64,000 bases of DNA from Variovorax paradoxus (GTDB taxonomy: Bacteria > Pseudomonadota > Gammaproteobacteria > Burkholderiales > Burkholderiaceae_C). The stretch covers positions 2,850,001-2,914,000 of the forward strand of contig NZ_CP102931.1 of NCBI RefSeq assembly GCF_024734665.1, in the 5' to 3' direction. The notes beneath the pieces were generated by a model. The model made no database searches. It was not told the origin of the DNA and was given only the letters and a program-made list of their open reading frames with translations. The translations under genes were made by a program, and so were the position numbers. This document shows, piece by piece, positions 56,958 through 64,000 of this stretch (position 1 is the first letter of the stretch; each line of letters begins with the position of its first letter).

Positions 56958-58148
56958 TCAGACCCGCGCCGAAGCGCAATCCCCCAGCTCGTTGCGTGGT
57001 TCGCGCCGGTCGAGCGATCGGCTCCACAGCGCGATGGCCAGGCCCACCAGCGTGAGCAGCGCCGCCACCCAGCCCAGCGCGCGCAGCCCCGGGCCGTGGT
57101 CGATCACCACGCCGCCAACCCAGGCGCCGAGCGCGTTGCCAAGGTTGAAGGCTGCGATGTTCAGGCTCGACGCGAGGTTCTGACCCGCGCCCGAGGCCTT
57201 CTCCAGCACCCGCAGCTGCATCGGCGCTACGGTGGCGAACGAGGCCACGCCGAGCAGGCCGACGAACACCACCGCGGTGAACGGCGTGCCGATGGTGAAC
57301 TGCATCGCGCCGAGTACCACCGCCAGCGTCACCAGCGTGCCAAGCACGGCTGCCATCGGCGCACGGTCGGCCAGCTTGCCGCCGAGGATGTTGCCGACCG
57401 CAAGGCCGCCGCCGAACACCAGCAGGATCGGCGACACAGCCGACTCCGAAAGCCCGGTGACCTGCGTGAGCAGCGGCTGGATATACGTGAACACCACGAA
57501 CACGCCGGCAAAGCCGAGCACCGTCATCGCCAGGCCAAGCAGCACCTGCGGGCGCGCCAGCACGGCGAGCTCTTCGCGCAGCGGCGCAGGCTTTGCCTCG
57601 CCCTTGACGCGCGGCACGAACACCGCGAGCACCGTGAAGGCCAGCACGCCGATCAGCGTGACGGCCCAGAAGGCCGAGCGCCAGCCGAACTGCAGGCCCA
57701 GCCACGCGCCGGCCGGCACGCCGAGCAGCGTGGCGGCGGTCAGGCCGGTGAACATGATCGCGATGGCCGAGGCGCGGCGTTCGGGTGCCACCAGGCCGGT
57801 GGCCACCACCGAGCCGACGCCGAAGAAAGTGCCGTGCGCCAGCGAGGTGATGACGCGCGCGGCCATCAGCATTTCGTAGTTGGGCGCTACGGCGCAGGCG
57901 AGATTGCCGAGCGTGAAGATCGCCATGAGCGCCAGCAGCACGGTCTTGCGCGGCAGCTTGCGGGTGGCGATGGTGAGCACCGGCGCGCCGACCGCGACCC
58001 CGAGCGCGTAGCCCGAGATCAGCAGGCCGGCGGCCGTGATGGAGACATGAAGATCCGTCGATACCTGCAACAGCAGGCCCATGATGACGAACTCGGTGGT
58101 GCCTATACCGAAGGCACCGGCGGTGAGGGCGAGTAGAGCGATTGGCAT
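56958..58148 (-). CDS. MFS efflux transporter (AraJ/chloramphenicol-efflux type)
   Basis: A 396-residue 12-helix transporter of the DHA1 group. The start IALLALTAGAFGIGTTEFVI (motif of AraJ/sugar-efflux members), LISGYALGVAVGAPVLTIATR and RVITSLAHGTFFGVGSVVATG (DHA1 antiporter motif C-like) are readable. Probably exports a small molecule or drug. Divergent from a LysR gene with a perfect inverted repeat between them. Confidence 0.9.
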   Translation of the reverse strand: MPIALLALTAGAFGIGTTEFVIMGLLLQVSTDLHVSITAAGLLISGYALGVAVGAPVLTIATRKLPRKTVLLALMAIFTLGNLACAVAPNYEMLMAARVITSLAHGTFFGVGSVVATGLVAPERRASAIAIMFTGLTAATLLGVPAGAWLGLQFGWRSAFWAVTLIGVLAFTVLAVFVPRVKGEAKPAPLREELAVLARPQVLLGLAMTVLGFAGVFVVFTYIQPLLTQVTGLSESAVSPILLVFGGGLAVGNILGGKLADRAPMAAVLGTLVTLAVVLGAMQFTIGTPFTAVVFVGLLGVASFATVAPMQLRVLEKASGAGQNLASSLNIAAFNLGNALGAWVGGVVIDHGPGLRALGWVAALLTLVGLAIALWSRSLDRREPRNELGDCASARV

Positions 58149-58209
58149 GATGCCCTGTACTGTGCGGACGAAAGCCTTCGATGACTAGAATGCCGCCGGT
58201 ACACATACT

Positions 58210-58226
58210 TGTGAGTTGAACTCACA
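58210..58226. promoter_or_regulatory. 17-nt inverted repeat in the MFS/LysR divergent region
   Basis: TGTGAGTT-G-AACTCACA, a perfect 8-1-8 palindrome, lies 16 bases before the LysR ATG and ~60 bases before the MFS ATG. It is the likely operator for the LysR protein acting on both genes. Confidence 0.65.
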
Positions 58227-58242
58227 GATTGGAAGAAGAGCC

Positions 58243-59205
58243 ATGCCGCGCATCGACGTCAACCGCTCCGGCGAGATGGAAGCCTTCGTGCAGGTGGTCG
58301 AGTCAGGCGGCTTCTCGGCGGCGGCGCGTCTGCTGGGCATGACGCCCTCGGCCGTGAGCAAGCTGGTGGCGCGGCTCGAATTGCGCCTGGGCATCCAACT
58401 GGTGCACCGCTCCACGCGCAAGCTGCAGCTCACGCCCGAAGGTACGGAGTTCTACGAACGCAGTCTGCGCGTGCTGGCCGACATGGACGAGGCCGAGCGC
58501 TGCGCCGCGGCCGGCGCGGCGCCACGTGGGCGGGTGAGCATCAACGCCAGCGTCTCGTTCGGCCACCACAAGCTGGTGCCTCTGGTGCCGCGCCTGCTCG
58601 AACTGCATCCGCAGATCACGCTCGACATTGCGCTGACCGACCGCATCGTCGACCTGATGGACGAACGCGCCGACATCGCGATTCGCTGGGGCCAGCTGCC
58701 GTCGTCCGACCTCGTGGCGCGGCGGCTTGGCGAAACCAGCCAGGCTATCGTCGCCGCGCCGGACTACCTTGCGAAATACGGCACGCCGCGCACTCCGCAG
58801 GAACTGGAGGCACACAACCGTCTTGGCTGGAGTTACCGGCGCAATTCGCCCGACTGGCCGCTGCGCGTCGATGGCCGCATGGTGTGGCTGCCCGTGGCCG
58901 GTCCGGTGCGCGCGGGCGATGGTGAAACGCTGCGCCAGCTGGCTATTGCGGGGGCGGGTGTGGCGCGGCTGTCGCTGTATCACATACAGCACGACATCGA
59001 CGCTGGCCGGCTGGTACCTCTGCTCGATGAATTCAATGCCGGCGAGATCGAGCCGATTCACGCGGTGTACATCGGCAAGGCCGGCACGCTGCCCGCGCGG
59101 GTGCGGGCGGTGCTCGACTTTCTGGTGGCTTGCTCCGGCGTGGGCGGTGGGCGCTACACGCTCAAGCGGACGGCACCGATGCCGGGGAATTCCGCCGTCA
59201 CCTGA
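58243..59205 (+). CDS. LysR family transcriptional regulator
   Basis: A 320-residue LTTR of the CrgA/DmlR branch: GEMEAFVQVVESGGFSAAAR, LGMTPSAVSKLVARLELRLG and LVHRSTRKLQLTPEG, then an effector domain with RADIAIRWGQLPSS. The start MPRIDVNRSG has GGAAGAAGAG upstream. Divergent from the MFS transporter. Its last 52 bases overlap the 3' end of the convergent hydratase-family gene. Confidence 0.92.
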   Translation: MPRIDVNRSGEMEAFVQVVESGGFSAAARLLGMTPSAVSKLVARLELRLGIQLVHRSTRKLQLTPEGTEFYERSLRVLADMDEAERCAAAGAAPRGRVSINASVSFGHHKLVPLVPRLLELHPQITLDIALTDRIVDLMDERADIAIRWGQLPSSDLVARRLGETSQAIVAAPDYLAKYGTPRTPQELEAHNRLGWSYRRNSPDWPLRVDGRMVWLPVAGPVRAGDGETLRQLAIAGAGVARLSLYHIQHDIDAGRLVPLLDEFNAGEIEPIHAVYIGKAGTLPARVRAVLDFLVACSGVGGGRYTLKRTAPMPGNSAVT

Positions 59206-59924
59206 TCGCCGCGGCGGCAGGGCAGGATGCCGACCCACGAACCGGTGGTGACCACCGTGCCGGCGGGCACGGTCTGTCCGTGGCGCGTGAGGTGGCGCAG
59301 CCAGATCGGCAGCAGCCAGGTGGGGTCGGCCAGCGGATGCGTGCCTTCGCGCACCACCGTCTCGGCGTCGCCGATCTTCGCTTCGCAGCGCTGCGAGGCC
59401 CAGTCGACGGCGGCGTAGGGCTTCCACTCGCCGAGCACCAGCGCGCCGTGCACTTGCGAATCGGCGAGGCGGAGCAGGGCGGGTGTCGAGGCGAGGTCTT
59501 GCCAGCGCGTGTCGACGATCTCGACGGAGACGGTCATGGCATCGACGAGTGATACGGCGCTTGCGTGATCGAGTTTCGCAGCCTGCGCGGGTGTTACGTC
59601 CTGGCCGAGACGCAAGGCGATTTCGGCCTCGATGCCGGGCGTGTTGAACACGAGGTCGCTGAAGTTCGCGGGGCTCTGGCGCACGCCGGAAGGCGGCAGC
59701 GGCGCATGCGTGAGCGTCGCGCTGCGGGAGCCGCCACCGGATTTCCAGGTGCCCGGTACTGGGCGACCGTCGAACCAGCCGAGTGCGGCCGCGACGGCGT
59801 CCTGCACTTCATAGGCTTGCGTGTCGGTTTCGAGCGTGCCCAGCCAGGGCGTGGCGTCGAGGGTGCGATTGCCGCGGCGTGCGGCAACGAGTGCGTCGGT
59901 GAGGGCGGTCTGGGATGGGGTCAT
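59154..59924 (-). CDS. Fumarylacetoacetate hydrolase/2-keto-4-pentenoate hydratase family protein
   Basis: A 256-residue enzyme of the MhpD/hydratase-decarboxylase branch: YEVQDAVAAALGWFDGRPVP, SGVRQSPANFSDLVFNTPGI, EAEIALRLGQDVTPAQ (Glu-x-Glu metal site) and AVSLVDAMTVSVEIVDTRWQ. It acts on a keto-acid or enol intermediate; substrate unknown. MTPSQTALTDALV is taken as the start. It forms a minus-strand unit with the Bug-type binding protein and the aminotransferase. Confidence 0.85.
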   Translation of the reverse strand: MTPSQTALTDALVAARRGNRTLDATPWLGTLETDTQAYEVQDAVAAALGWFDGRPVPGTWKSGGGSRSATLTHAPLPPSGVRQSPANFSDLVFNTPGIEAEIALRLGQDVTPAQAAKLDHASAVSLVDAMTVSVEIVDTRWQDLASTPALLRLADSQVHGALVLGEWKPYAAVDWASQRCEAKIGDAETVVREGTHPLADPTWLLPIWLRHLTRHGQTVPAGTVVTTGSWVGILPCRRGDQVTAEFPGIGAVRLSV

Positions 59925-59979
59925 TTGCTGGATCTTCTCAGTTTCTGCCGGGGGCATTCGCGTCCCCAACAACGCATGT

Positions 59980-60957
59980 TCAGCTCTCAACGTGAACGTT
60001 GCCGTCCTTAACAACCTTCGCCCACTTCGCAATCTCCGTACTGATGAACTGCCTGAACTTGTCCTGCGAACCACCGCCGTCTTCTGCGCCATAGGTGTCC
60101 ATTCGCTCCTGCACATCAGGCATCGCCAGCACCGTGTTCACGTCGCGATTCACCTTCTGAGCAATGGAAGCGGGCAGCTTGCCTGGCCCGGCGAGTCCGT
60201 ACCACGTGGTTGCCTCGAAGCCGGCAAAGCCCTGCTCCTGCATCGTCGGCACGTTCGGATGGCCTTTGGCTCGCTTGGTGCGCGTCTGCGCCACGGCGAT
60301 GACGCGGCCGTTCTTCACGTGCGGCGTGGCGGCCGTCATGGTCTCGAAGCTGTACTGGATCTGCCCGCCCATCAGGTCGGCCAGCAGCGGGCCGCTGCCC
60401 TTGTAAGGCACGTGCAGCGCATCGACACCACCCTGCAGCTTGAACATCTCCAGCGCCAGGTGCTGCGCCGAGCCCGCGCCGGCCGAGCCGAAGCTGATGG
60501 TGCCGGGAGCGGCCTTGCAGGCGGACACGATGTCTTTCACCGTCAGCGCCTTCTGTCCCGGGTTGGCGATCAACAGGTTGGGCGTGACGCCCACCAGCAC
60601 GATCGGCACGAAGTCGCGCTCCACGTTGTAGCGCAGCTTGGGCTGCAGGCTGGGTGCGAGCGCGTGGCTGTTGATGTGGGCCATCAGCAGCGTGCTGCCG
60701 TCGCTCGGCTGCTGCGCCACGTAGTCGGCCGCGAGCACACCGGCCACGCCGCCCTTGTTCTCGACGATGACCTGCTGGCCCCACATGATGGTGAGCTTCT
60801 GCGCGACCACGCGGGCCAGCGCATCGGTGCCGCCGCCCGGCGGAAAGCCGACCACGATGCGCACCGGCCCCGAGGGCCACTCCTGCGCGAAGAGCCGGGG
60901 CACGCCCAGTGTGGCGGCCGCGGCGCCCGCGGCCTGGATCAACGAACGTCTCTGCAT
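59980..60957 (-). CDS. Bug/TctC-family periplasmic substrate-binding protein
   Basis: A 325-residue tripartite tricarboxylate transporter receptor. The signal peptide begins QRRSLIQAAG, twin-arginine-like, with cleavage expected at LFA-24. Mature part: WPSGPVRIVVGFPPGGGTDA, a family hallmark, then GKLPASIAQKVNRDVNTVLA. Binds a carboxylate; no TctA/TctB genes are adjacent, as is normal for orphan Bug proteins. Between the hydratase and the aminotransferase genes. Confidence 0.92.
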   Translation of the reverse strand: MQRRSLIQAAGAAAATLGVPRLFAQEWPSGPVRIVVGFPPGGGTDALARVVAQKLTIMWGQQVIVENKGGVAGVLAADYVAQQPSDGSTLLMAHINSHALAPSLQPKLRYNVERDFVPIVLVGVTPNLLIANPGQKALTVKDIVSACKAAPGTISFGSAGAGSAQHLALEMFKLQGGVDALHVPYKGSGPLLADLMGGQIQYSFETMTAATPHVKNGRVIAVAQTRTKRAKGHPNVPTMQEQGFAGFEATTWYGLAGPGKLPASIAQKVNRDVNTVLAMPDVQERMDTYGAEDGGGSQDKFRQFISTEIAKWAKVVKDGNVHVES

Positions 60958-61017
60958 CTTCTTGGTCTCCGTCGTGGGTGGGAATGGTCCGATGCGCGCC
61001 GGGGCGGCCCCGCGTGC

Positions 61018-62259
61018 CTATGCGGCTTTTTGCAGCGCGGCCGGTGCCGTGTGGTTCGCGAAATGGTCCATCGCCGCGTGCACGCCACTGCCGGCCAGCT
61101 TGATGCCCGAGAGCTTCATGCCCATCTCGACGCCAGCGACCATCGCTACCAGCGTCAGGTCGTTGCTGTCGCCCAGATGGCCCATACGGAACATGCGGCC
61201 CTTGAGCTTGCCCAGGCCGGTGCCCAGCGAAAGATCGAAGCGCTGGTGGATCAGGCGGCGCAGCGCGTCGGCATCGATGCCTTCGGGCGTGATCACGCCG
61301 GTGAGTACGGGCGAGTACACAGCCGGGTCGGCGCACTGGATCGGCAGGCCCCACGCATTGACGGCCGCGCGCACGCCGGCGGCCCAACGCTGGTGGCGCG
61401 CGAACACGTTGTCGAGCCCTTCGCCGAGGATCATGTCCAGCGATTCAGAAAGGCCGTAGAGCAGGTTGGTGTTGGGCGTGTAGGGCCAGTAGCCGTCCTT
61501 GTTCATCTCGACGATCTCGTCCCAGGCCCAGAAGGCGCGCGGCAGCTTCGCGCTCTTTGCGGCCTCGAGCGCTCGCGGCGAAAGCGCGTTGAAGCTGATG
61601 CCCGGCGGCAGCATCAGGCCCTTCTGCGAGCCACTGATGGTCACGTCCACGCCCCATTCGTCATGACGGAAATCGGCGCTGGCCAGGCCCGAGATGCTGT
61701 CGACCATCAGCAGGGCGGGGTGGCCTGCAGCGTCGATGGCCTTGCGCACCGAGGCGATGTCGGAGGTGACGCCGGTGGAGGTTTCGTTGTGCACCACGCA
61801 CACGGCCTTGATCTTCTTTTCGGTGTCCTTGCGCAGGCGCGCCTCGATGAGCTCGGCCTGCACACCGCGGCGCCAGCTGGGCGCGTTGGGCAACTGCGCG
61901 TCGGTGCCCGACCATGCGAGGAACTCGGTCGAGAGGCCGAGGCGCGTGGCCATCTTCTGCCACAGCGAGGCGAAGTGGCCGGTCTCGTACATCAACACGT
62001 GGTCGCCGGGGCTCAGTGTGTTGGCGAGCGCGGCCTCCCAGGCGCCGGTGCCCGAGGCGGGATAGATCGCGACCGGGTGCTTCGTCTTGAAGATCTGCTT
62101 GATGCCGCCGAGCACCTTCAGGCCCAGCGTGCCGAACTCGGGCCCGCGGTGGTCGATGGTGGGCAGGCTCATGGCCCGCAGGATGCGGTCGGGCACCGGG
62201 CTGGGGCCGGGAATCTGGAGGAAGTGGCGGCCGGTGGGATGGATGTCGAGTTGCAGCAT
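61018..62259 (-). CDS. PLP-dependent aminotransferase (alanine/serine-glyoxylate type)
   Basis: A 413-residue class V aminotransferase of the AGXT/SgaA group. FLQIPGPSPVPDRILRAMSL, YPASGTGAWEAALANTLSPG, VHNETSTGVTSD and the Schiff-base lysine in SGSQKGLMLPPG. C-terminal FRMGHLGDSNDLTL. It moves an amino group to glyoxylate or another keto acid. The start MLQLDIHPTGRH is chosen because AAAGGA lies eight bases ahead; the longer ATG lies in the operator. Divergent from the GntR gene with two palindromes between. Confidence 0.9.
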   Translation of the reverse strand: MLQLDIHPTGRHFLQIPGPSPVPDRILRAMSLPTIDHRGPEFGTLGLKVLGGIKQIFKTKHPVAIYPASGTGAWEAALANTLSPGDHVLMYETGHFASLWQKMATRLGLSTEFLAWSGTDAQLPNAPSWRRGVQAELIEARLRKDTEKKIKAVCVVHNETSTGVTSDIASVRKAIDAAGHPALLMVDSISGLASADFRHDEWGVDVTISGSQKGLMLPPGISFNALSPRALEAAKSAKLPRAFWAWDEIVEMNKDGYWPYTPNTNLLYGLSESLDMILGEGLDNVFARHQRWAAGVRAAVNAWGLPIQCADPAVYSPVLTGVITPEGIDADALRRLIHQRFDLSLGTGLGKLKGRMFRMGHLGDSNDLTLVAMVAGVEMGMKLSGIKLAGSGVHAAMDHFANHTAPAALQKAA

Positions 62260-62272
62260 GGACTGTCCTTTC

Positions 62273-62363
62273 GCATTCAGTTTTGCATTCAAAATGCTTT
62301 TTTGTTTGATGGTTTACCCTAATTCACTTGGGTTGTTAGCCTTCTTTTTTGCATTCAAAATGC
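62273..62363. promoter_or_regulatory. GntR operator region: repeated GCATTC sites
   Basis: GCATTCAAAATGC, an inverted repeat GCATT-CAA-AATGC, occurs twice without change (62285-62297 and 62351-62363), each preceded by TTTT. A further half-site GCATTC lies at 62273-62278. They bracket the divergent gap between the aminotransferase and the GntR gene. This is the expected binding pattern for the GntR repressor. Confidence 0.75.
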
Positions 62364-62380
62364 AATCAAGAGGCAAAGCC

Positions 62381-63073
62381 ATGACAGCTGACATCATCGA
62401 AATTTCCAGACTCGCCCTGCACGACCAGGTGGCCGCGCGCCTGCGCACCATGCTGGTCGAAGGGCTCATCGCGCCCGGCGCCAAGCTCAACGAGCGCGAG
62501 CTGTGCCTGCAACTGCGCGTGTCGCGCACGCCGCTGCGCGAAGCCATCAAGCTGCTCGCGGCCGAAGGGCTGGTCGACCTGTTGCCCAACCGCGGCGCGG
62601 TGGCGGTGAAGCTCACCGAGGCCGACGTGCTCGACACCTTCGAGGTGCTGGCGATGCTCGAAGGCATGTCGGGCGAGCTGGCCGCCAAGCGCATCACCGA
62701 CGAAGAGCTGGCCGAAGTGCGCGCGCTGCACTACGAAATGCTGGCCTGCTTCTCGCGGCGCGATCTTTCGGGCTACTACCGCCTGAATGCGCGCATCCAC
62801 ACCGCCATCAACGAGGCGGCGGCGAACCCGGTGCTGTCGAACACCTATCGCTCCATCAACGCCCGCGTGCAGTCGCTGCGCTTTCGCACCAACCAGAACG
62901 AGACGAAGTGGAAGCACGCCGTCGAAGAGCACGAACAGATGATCGATGCGCTGGTCAAACGCGACGCTGCGGCCATGCGCAAGGTGCTCGTGGCGCACGT
63001 GCTGCGCAAGCGCGACACCGTGCTGGAGCTGCTGCGCGCCGGCGAAATCTATCCCTCGGCCAAGTCGAGCTGA
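62381..63073 (+). CDS. GntR family transcriptional regulator (FCD domain)
   Basis: A 230-residue FadR/VanR-type regulator. Winged HTH: LHDQVAARLRTMLVEGLIAP, LNERELCLQLRVSRTPLREA and LVDLLPNRGAVAV. An all-helical FCD effector domain (about 85-215) with RLNARIHTAINEAA and HEQMIDALVKRDAAAM holds the putative Asp/His ligand site. The start MTADIIEISRL has AGAGG upstream. Likely controls the aminotransferase unit and the downstream oxidase, through the GCATTC sites. Confidence 0.93.
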   Translation: MTADIIEISRLALHDQVAARLRTMLVEGLIAPGAKLNERELCLQLRVSRTPLREAIKLLAAEGLVDLLPNRGAVAVKLTEADVLDTFEVLAMLEGMSGELAAKRITDEELAEVRALHYEMLACFSRRDLSGYYRLNARIHTAINEAAANPVLSNTYRSINARVQSLRFRTNQNETKWKHAVEEHEQMIDALVKRDAAAMRKVLVAHVLRKRDTVLELLRAGEIYPSAKSS

Positions 63074-63107
63074 GCTTCCCGACCTGCCAAAAGAAAAACA
63101 CCCCACC

Positions 63108-64000
63108 ATGCGCATCGATCCCGCCAGCCACATGCAGCCAGCCGGAACCGTTCTTCCGCCCAACGACACCTGCGAGCTGCTCGCGCGCCGCCTTCGCTCC
63201 GACACACAGGGCGAGGTGCTGTTCGACGACGGTTCGCGCGGGCGCTACGCCACCGATGCGTCGATCTACCAGATCACGCCCGTCGGCGCCTTCGTGCCGA
63301 CGAACGAGAGCGACATCGCAACCGCCATCGACATCGCCCGCGACCTGAAGGTGCCGGTGCTCGCGCGCGGAGGCGGCACCAGCCAGTGCGGGCAGACCAC
63401 CGGCGCGGCGCTGGTGATCGACAACAGCAAGCACTTTCGCCGCGTGCTCGACGTGAACGTGGAAGAGGGCACGGCCACGGTCGAGCCCGGCCTCGTGCTC
63501 GACCATCTGAACGCGCAACTCAAGCCGCACGGCCTCTGGTATCCGGTGGACGTGTCGACCAGCGCGCAGGCCACGCTGGGCGGCATGGCGGGCAACAACT
63601 CCTGCGGCTCACGCTCCATCGCCTACGGCAACATGGTGCACAACGTGCTGGGTGCGAGTGCATGGTTGTCGAGTGGCGAGCTGGTGGAGTTCGGAACGGT
63701 CGGCACGATGGGTGTGCGCGCGGCCGGCATCGCGCAGTTCTTGCGTGGGCTGGCGCGCCAGCACCGCGAGCAGATCGCCGAGCACTGGCCCAAGGTAATG
63801 CGCCGCGTGGCGGGCTACAACCTCGACATCTTCGACAACCAGAGCGAGCGCCCGTACACGGCGGACGGCAGCGTGAACCTCGCGCACCTGCTGATCGGCT
63901 CTGAAGGCACGCTGGCCTACACGAAGAGCCTGAAGCTCAAGCTCGCGCCGCTGCCGCGCGCCAAGGTGCTGGGCATCGTCAACTTCCCGACCTTCCATGC
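63108..64000 (+). CDS. FAD-linked oxidoreductase, GlcD/D-2-hydroxyacid dehydrogenase type (3' end outside window)
   Basis: About 297 codons are visible; the frame is open at the edge. The PCMH-type FAD-binding domain shows TPVGAFVPTNESDIATAID, VPVLARGGGTSQCGQTTGAA and LGGMAGNNSCGSRSIAYGNM, as in D-lactate/D-2-hydroxyglutarate dehydrogenases and large FAD/Fe-S fusion oxidases such as YdiJ. Probably oxidises a 2-hydroxyacid; glyoxylate-linked metabolism would fit the neighbouring aminotransferase. Starts 34 bp after the GntR gene, same strand. Confidence 0.85.
   Translation, partial: MRIDPASHMQPAGTVLPPNDTCELLARRLRSDTQGEVLFDDGSRGRYATDASIYQITPVGAFVPTNESDIATAIDIARDLKVPVLARGGGTSQCGQTTGAALVIDNSKHFRRVLDVNVEEGTATVEPGLVLDHLNAQLKPHGLWYPVDVSTSAQATLGGMAGNNSCGSRSIAYGNMVHNVLGASAWLSSGELVEFGTVGTMGVRAAGIAQFLRGLARQHREQIAEHWPKVMRRVAGYNLDIFDNQSERPYTADGSVNLAHLLIGSEGTLAYTKSLKLKLAPLPRAKVLGIVNFPTFH

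Noticed and set aside
59821..62322. 833-codon plus-strand frame across the Bug receptor and aminotransferase
   Set aside because: Antisense shadow of two clearly recognised minus-strand genes.

Overview
The window is about 64 kb of GC-rich chromosome with dense coding on both strands. Protein content and organisation (type I bcs cluster with bcsD/bcsP, many Bug/TctC- and Liv-type transport genes, large beta-oxidation clusters, selO-msrB-yciB-bolA chain) suggest a betaproteobacterium of the Comamonadaceae, most like Variovorax. That assignment is recognition by eye, not a database result. I saw no rRNA, tRNA, CRISPR array, insertion sequence or prophage.

Layout. (1) 1-3788, minus strand: bcsD-bcsP-bcsQ-bcsA, a cellulose synthesis operon that runs off the left edge. 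(2) 3934-8472, minus: map-glnD and a GAF-GGDEF diguanylate cyclase, which could supply c-di-GMP to the PilZ domain of BcsA. (3) 8553-17466: purL facing a parvulin isomerase, then selO-msrB-yciB-bolA joined by stop/start overlaps, then an AraC-type regulator. (4) 17600-40738, plus: a long catabolic and transport region. It holds a secreted carboxylesterase, an acyl-CoA synthetase, two tandem paralogous branched-chain-type substrate-binding proteins followed by livHMGF, then a fatty-acid degradation run: fused hydratase/3-hydroxyacyl-CoA dehydrogenase, M20 peptidase, thiolase, thioesterases, two acyl-CoA dehydrogenases, SDR and MDR oxidoreductases and a GST-like protein. (5) 40767-51887: a more accessory stretch. 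It contains a PAAR-metallopeptidase protein with a coupled lipoprotein gene, two paralogous divergent LysR/azoreductase modules, a tiny secreted peptide gene, small membrane proteins, a 2OG-oxygenase-like protein, GNAT, a hydrolase remnant and a serine hydrolase lipoprotein. (6) 51892-58148: ubiG and a DCC-family protein divergent from an ArsR regulator, a large CACHE-PAS-GGDEF protein, GNAT and an MFS transporter. (7) 58243-64000: LysR, a FAH/hydratase-family enzyme, a Bug-type binding protein, a PLP aminotransferase, a GntR regulator and a partial FAD-linked oxidase. This is probably one catabolic locus controlled by the GntR protein through repeated GCATTC sites.

The strongest leads for new biology are: the PAAR/aspzincin-like protein with its overlapping lipoprotein partner; a liv transporter in which both motifs of one composite ATP site look degenerate; a 16-nt motif held at the same position in two LysR/azoR modules; repeated leader elements before the tandem binding proteins; and a 55-residue secreted two-cysteine peptide followed by a long near-perfect hairpin.
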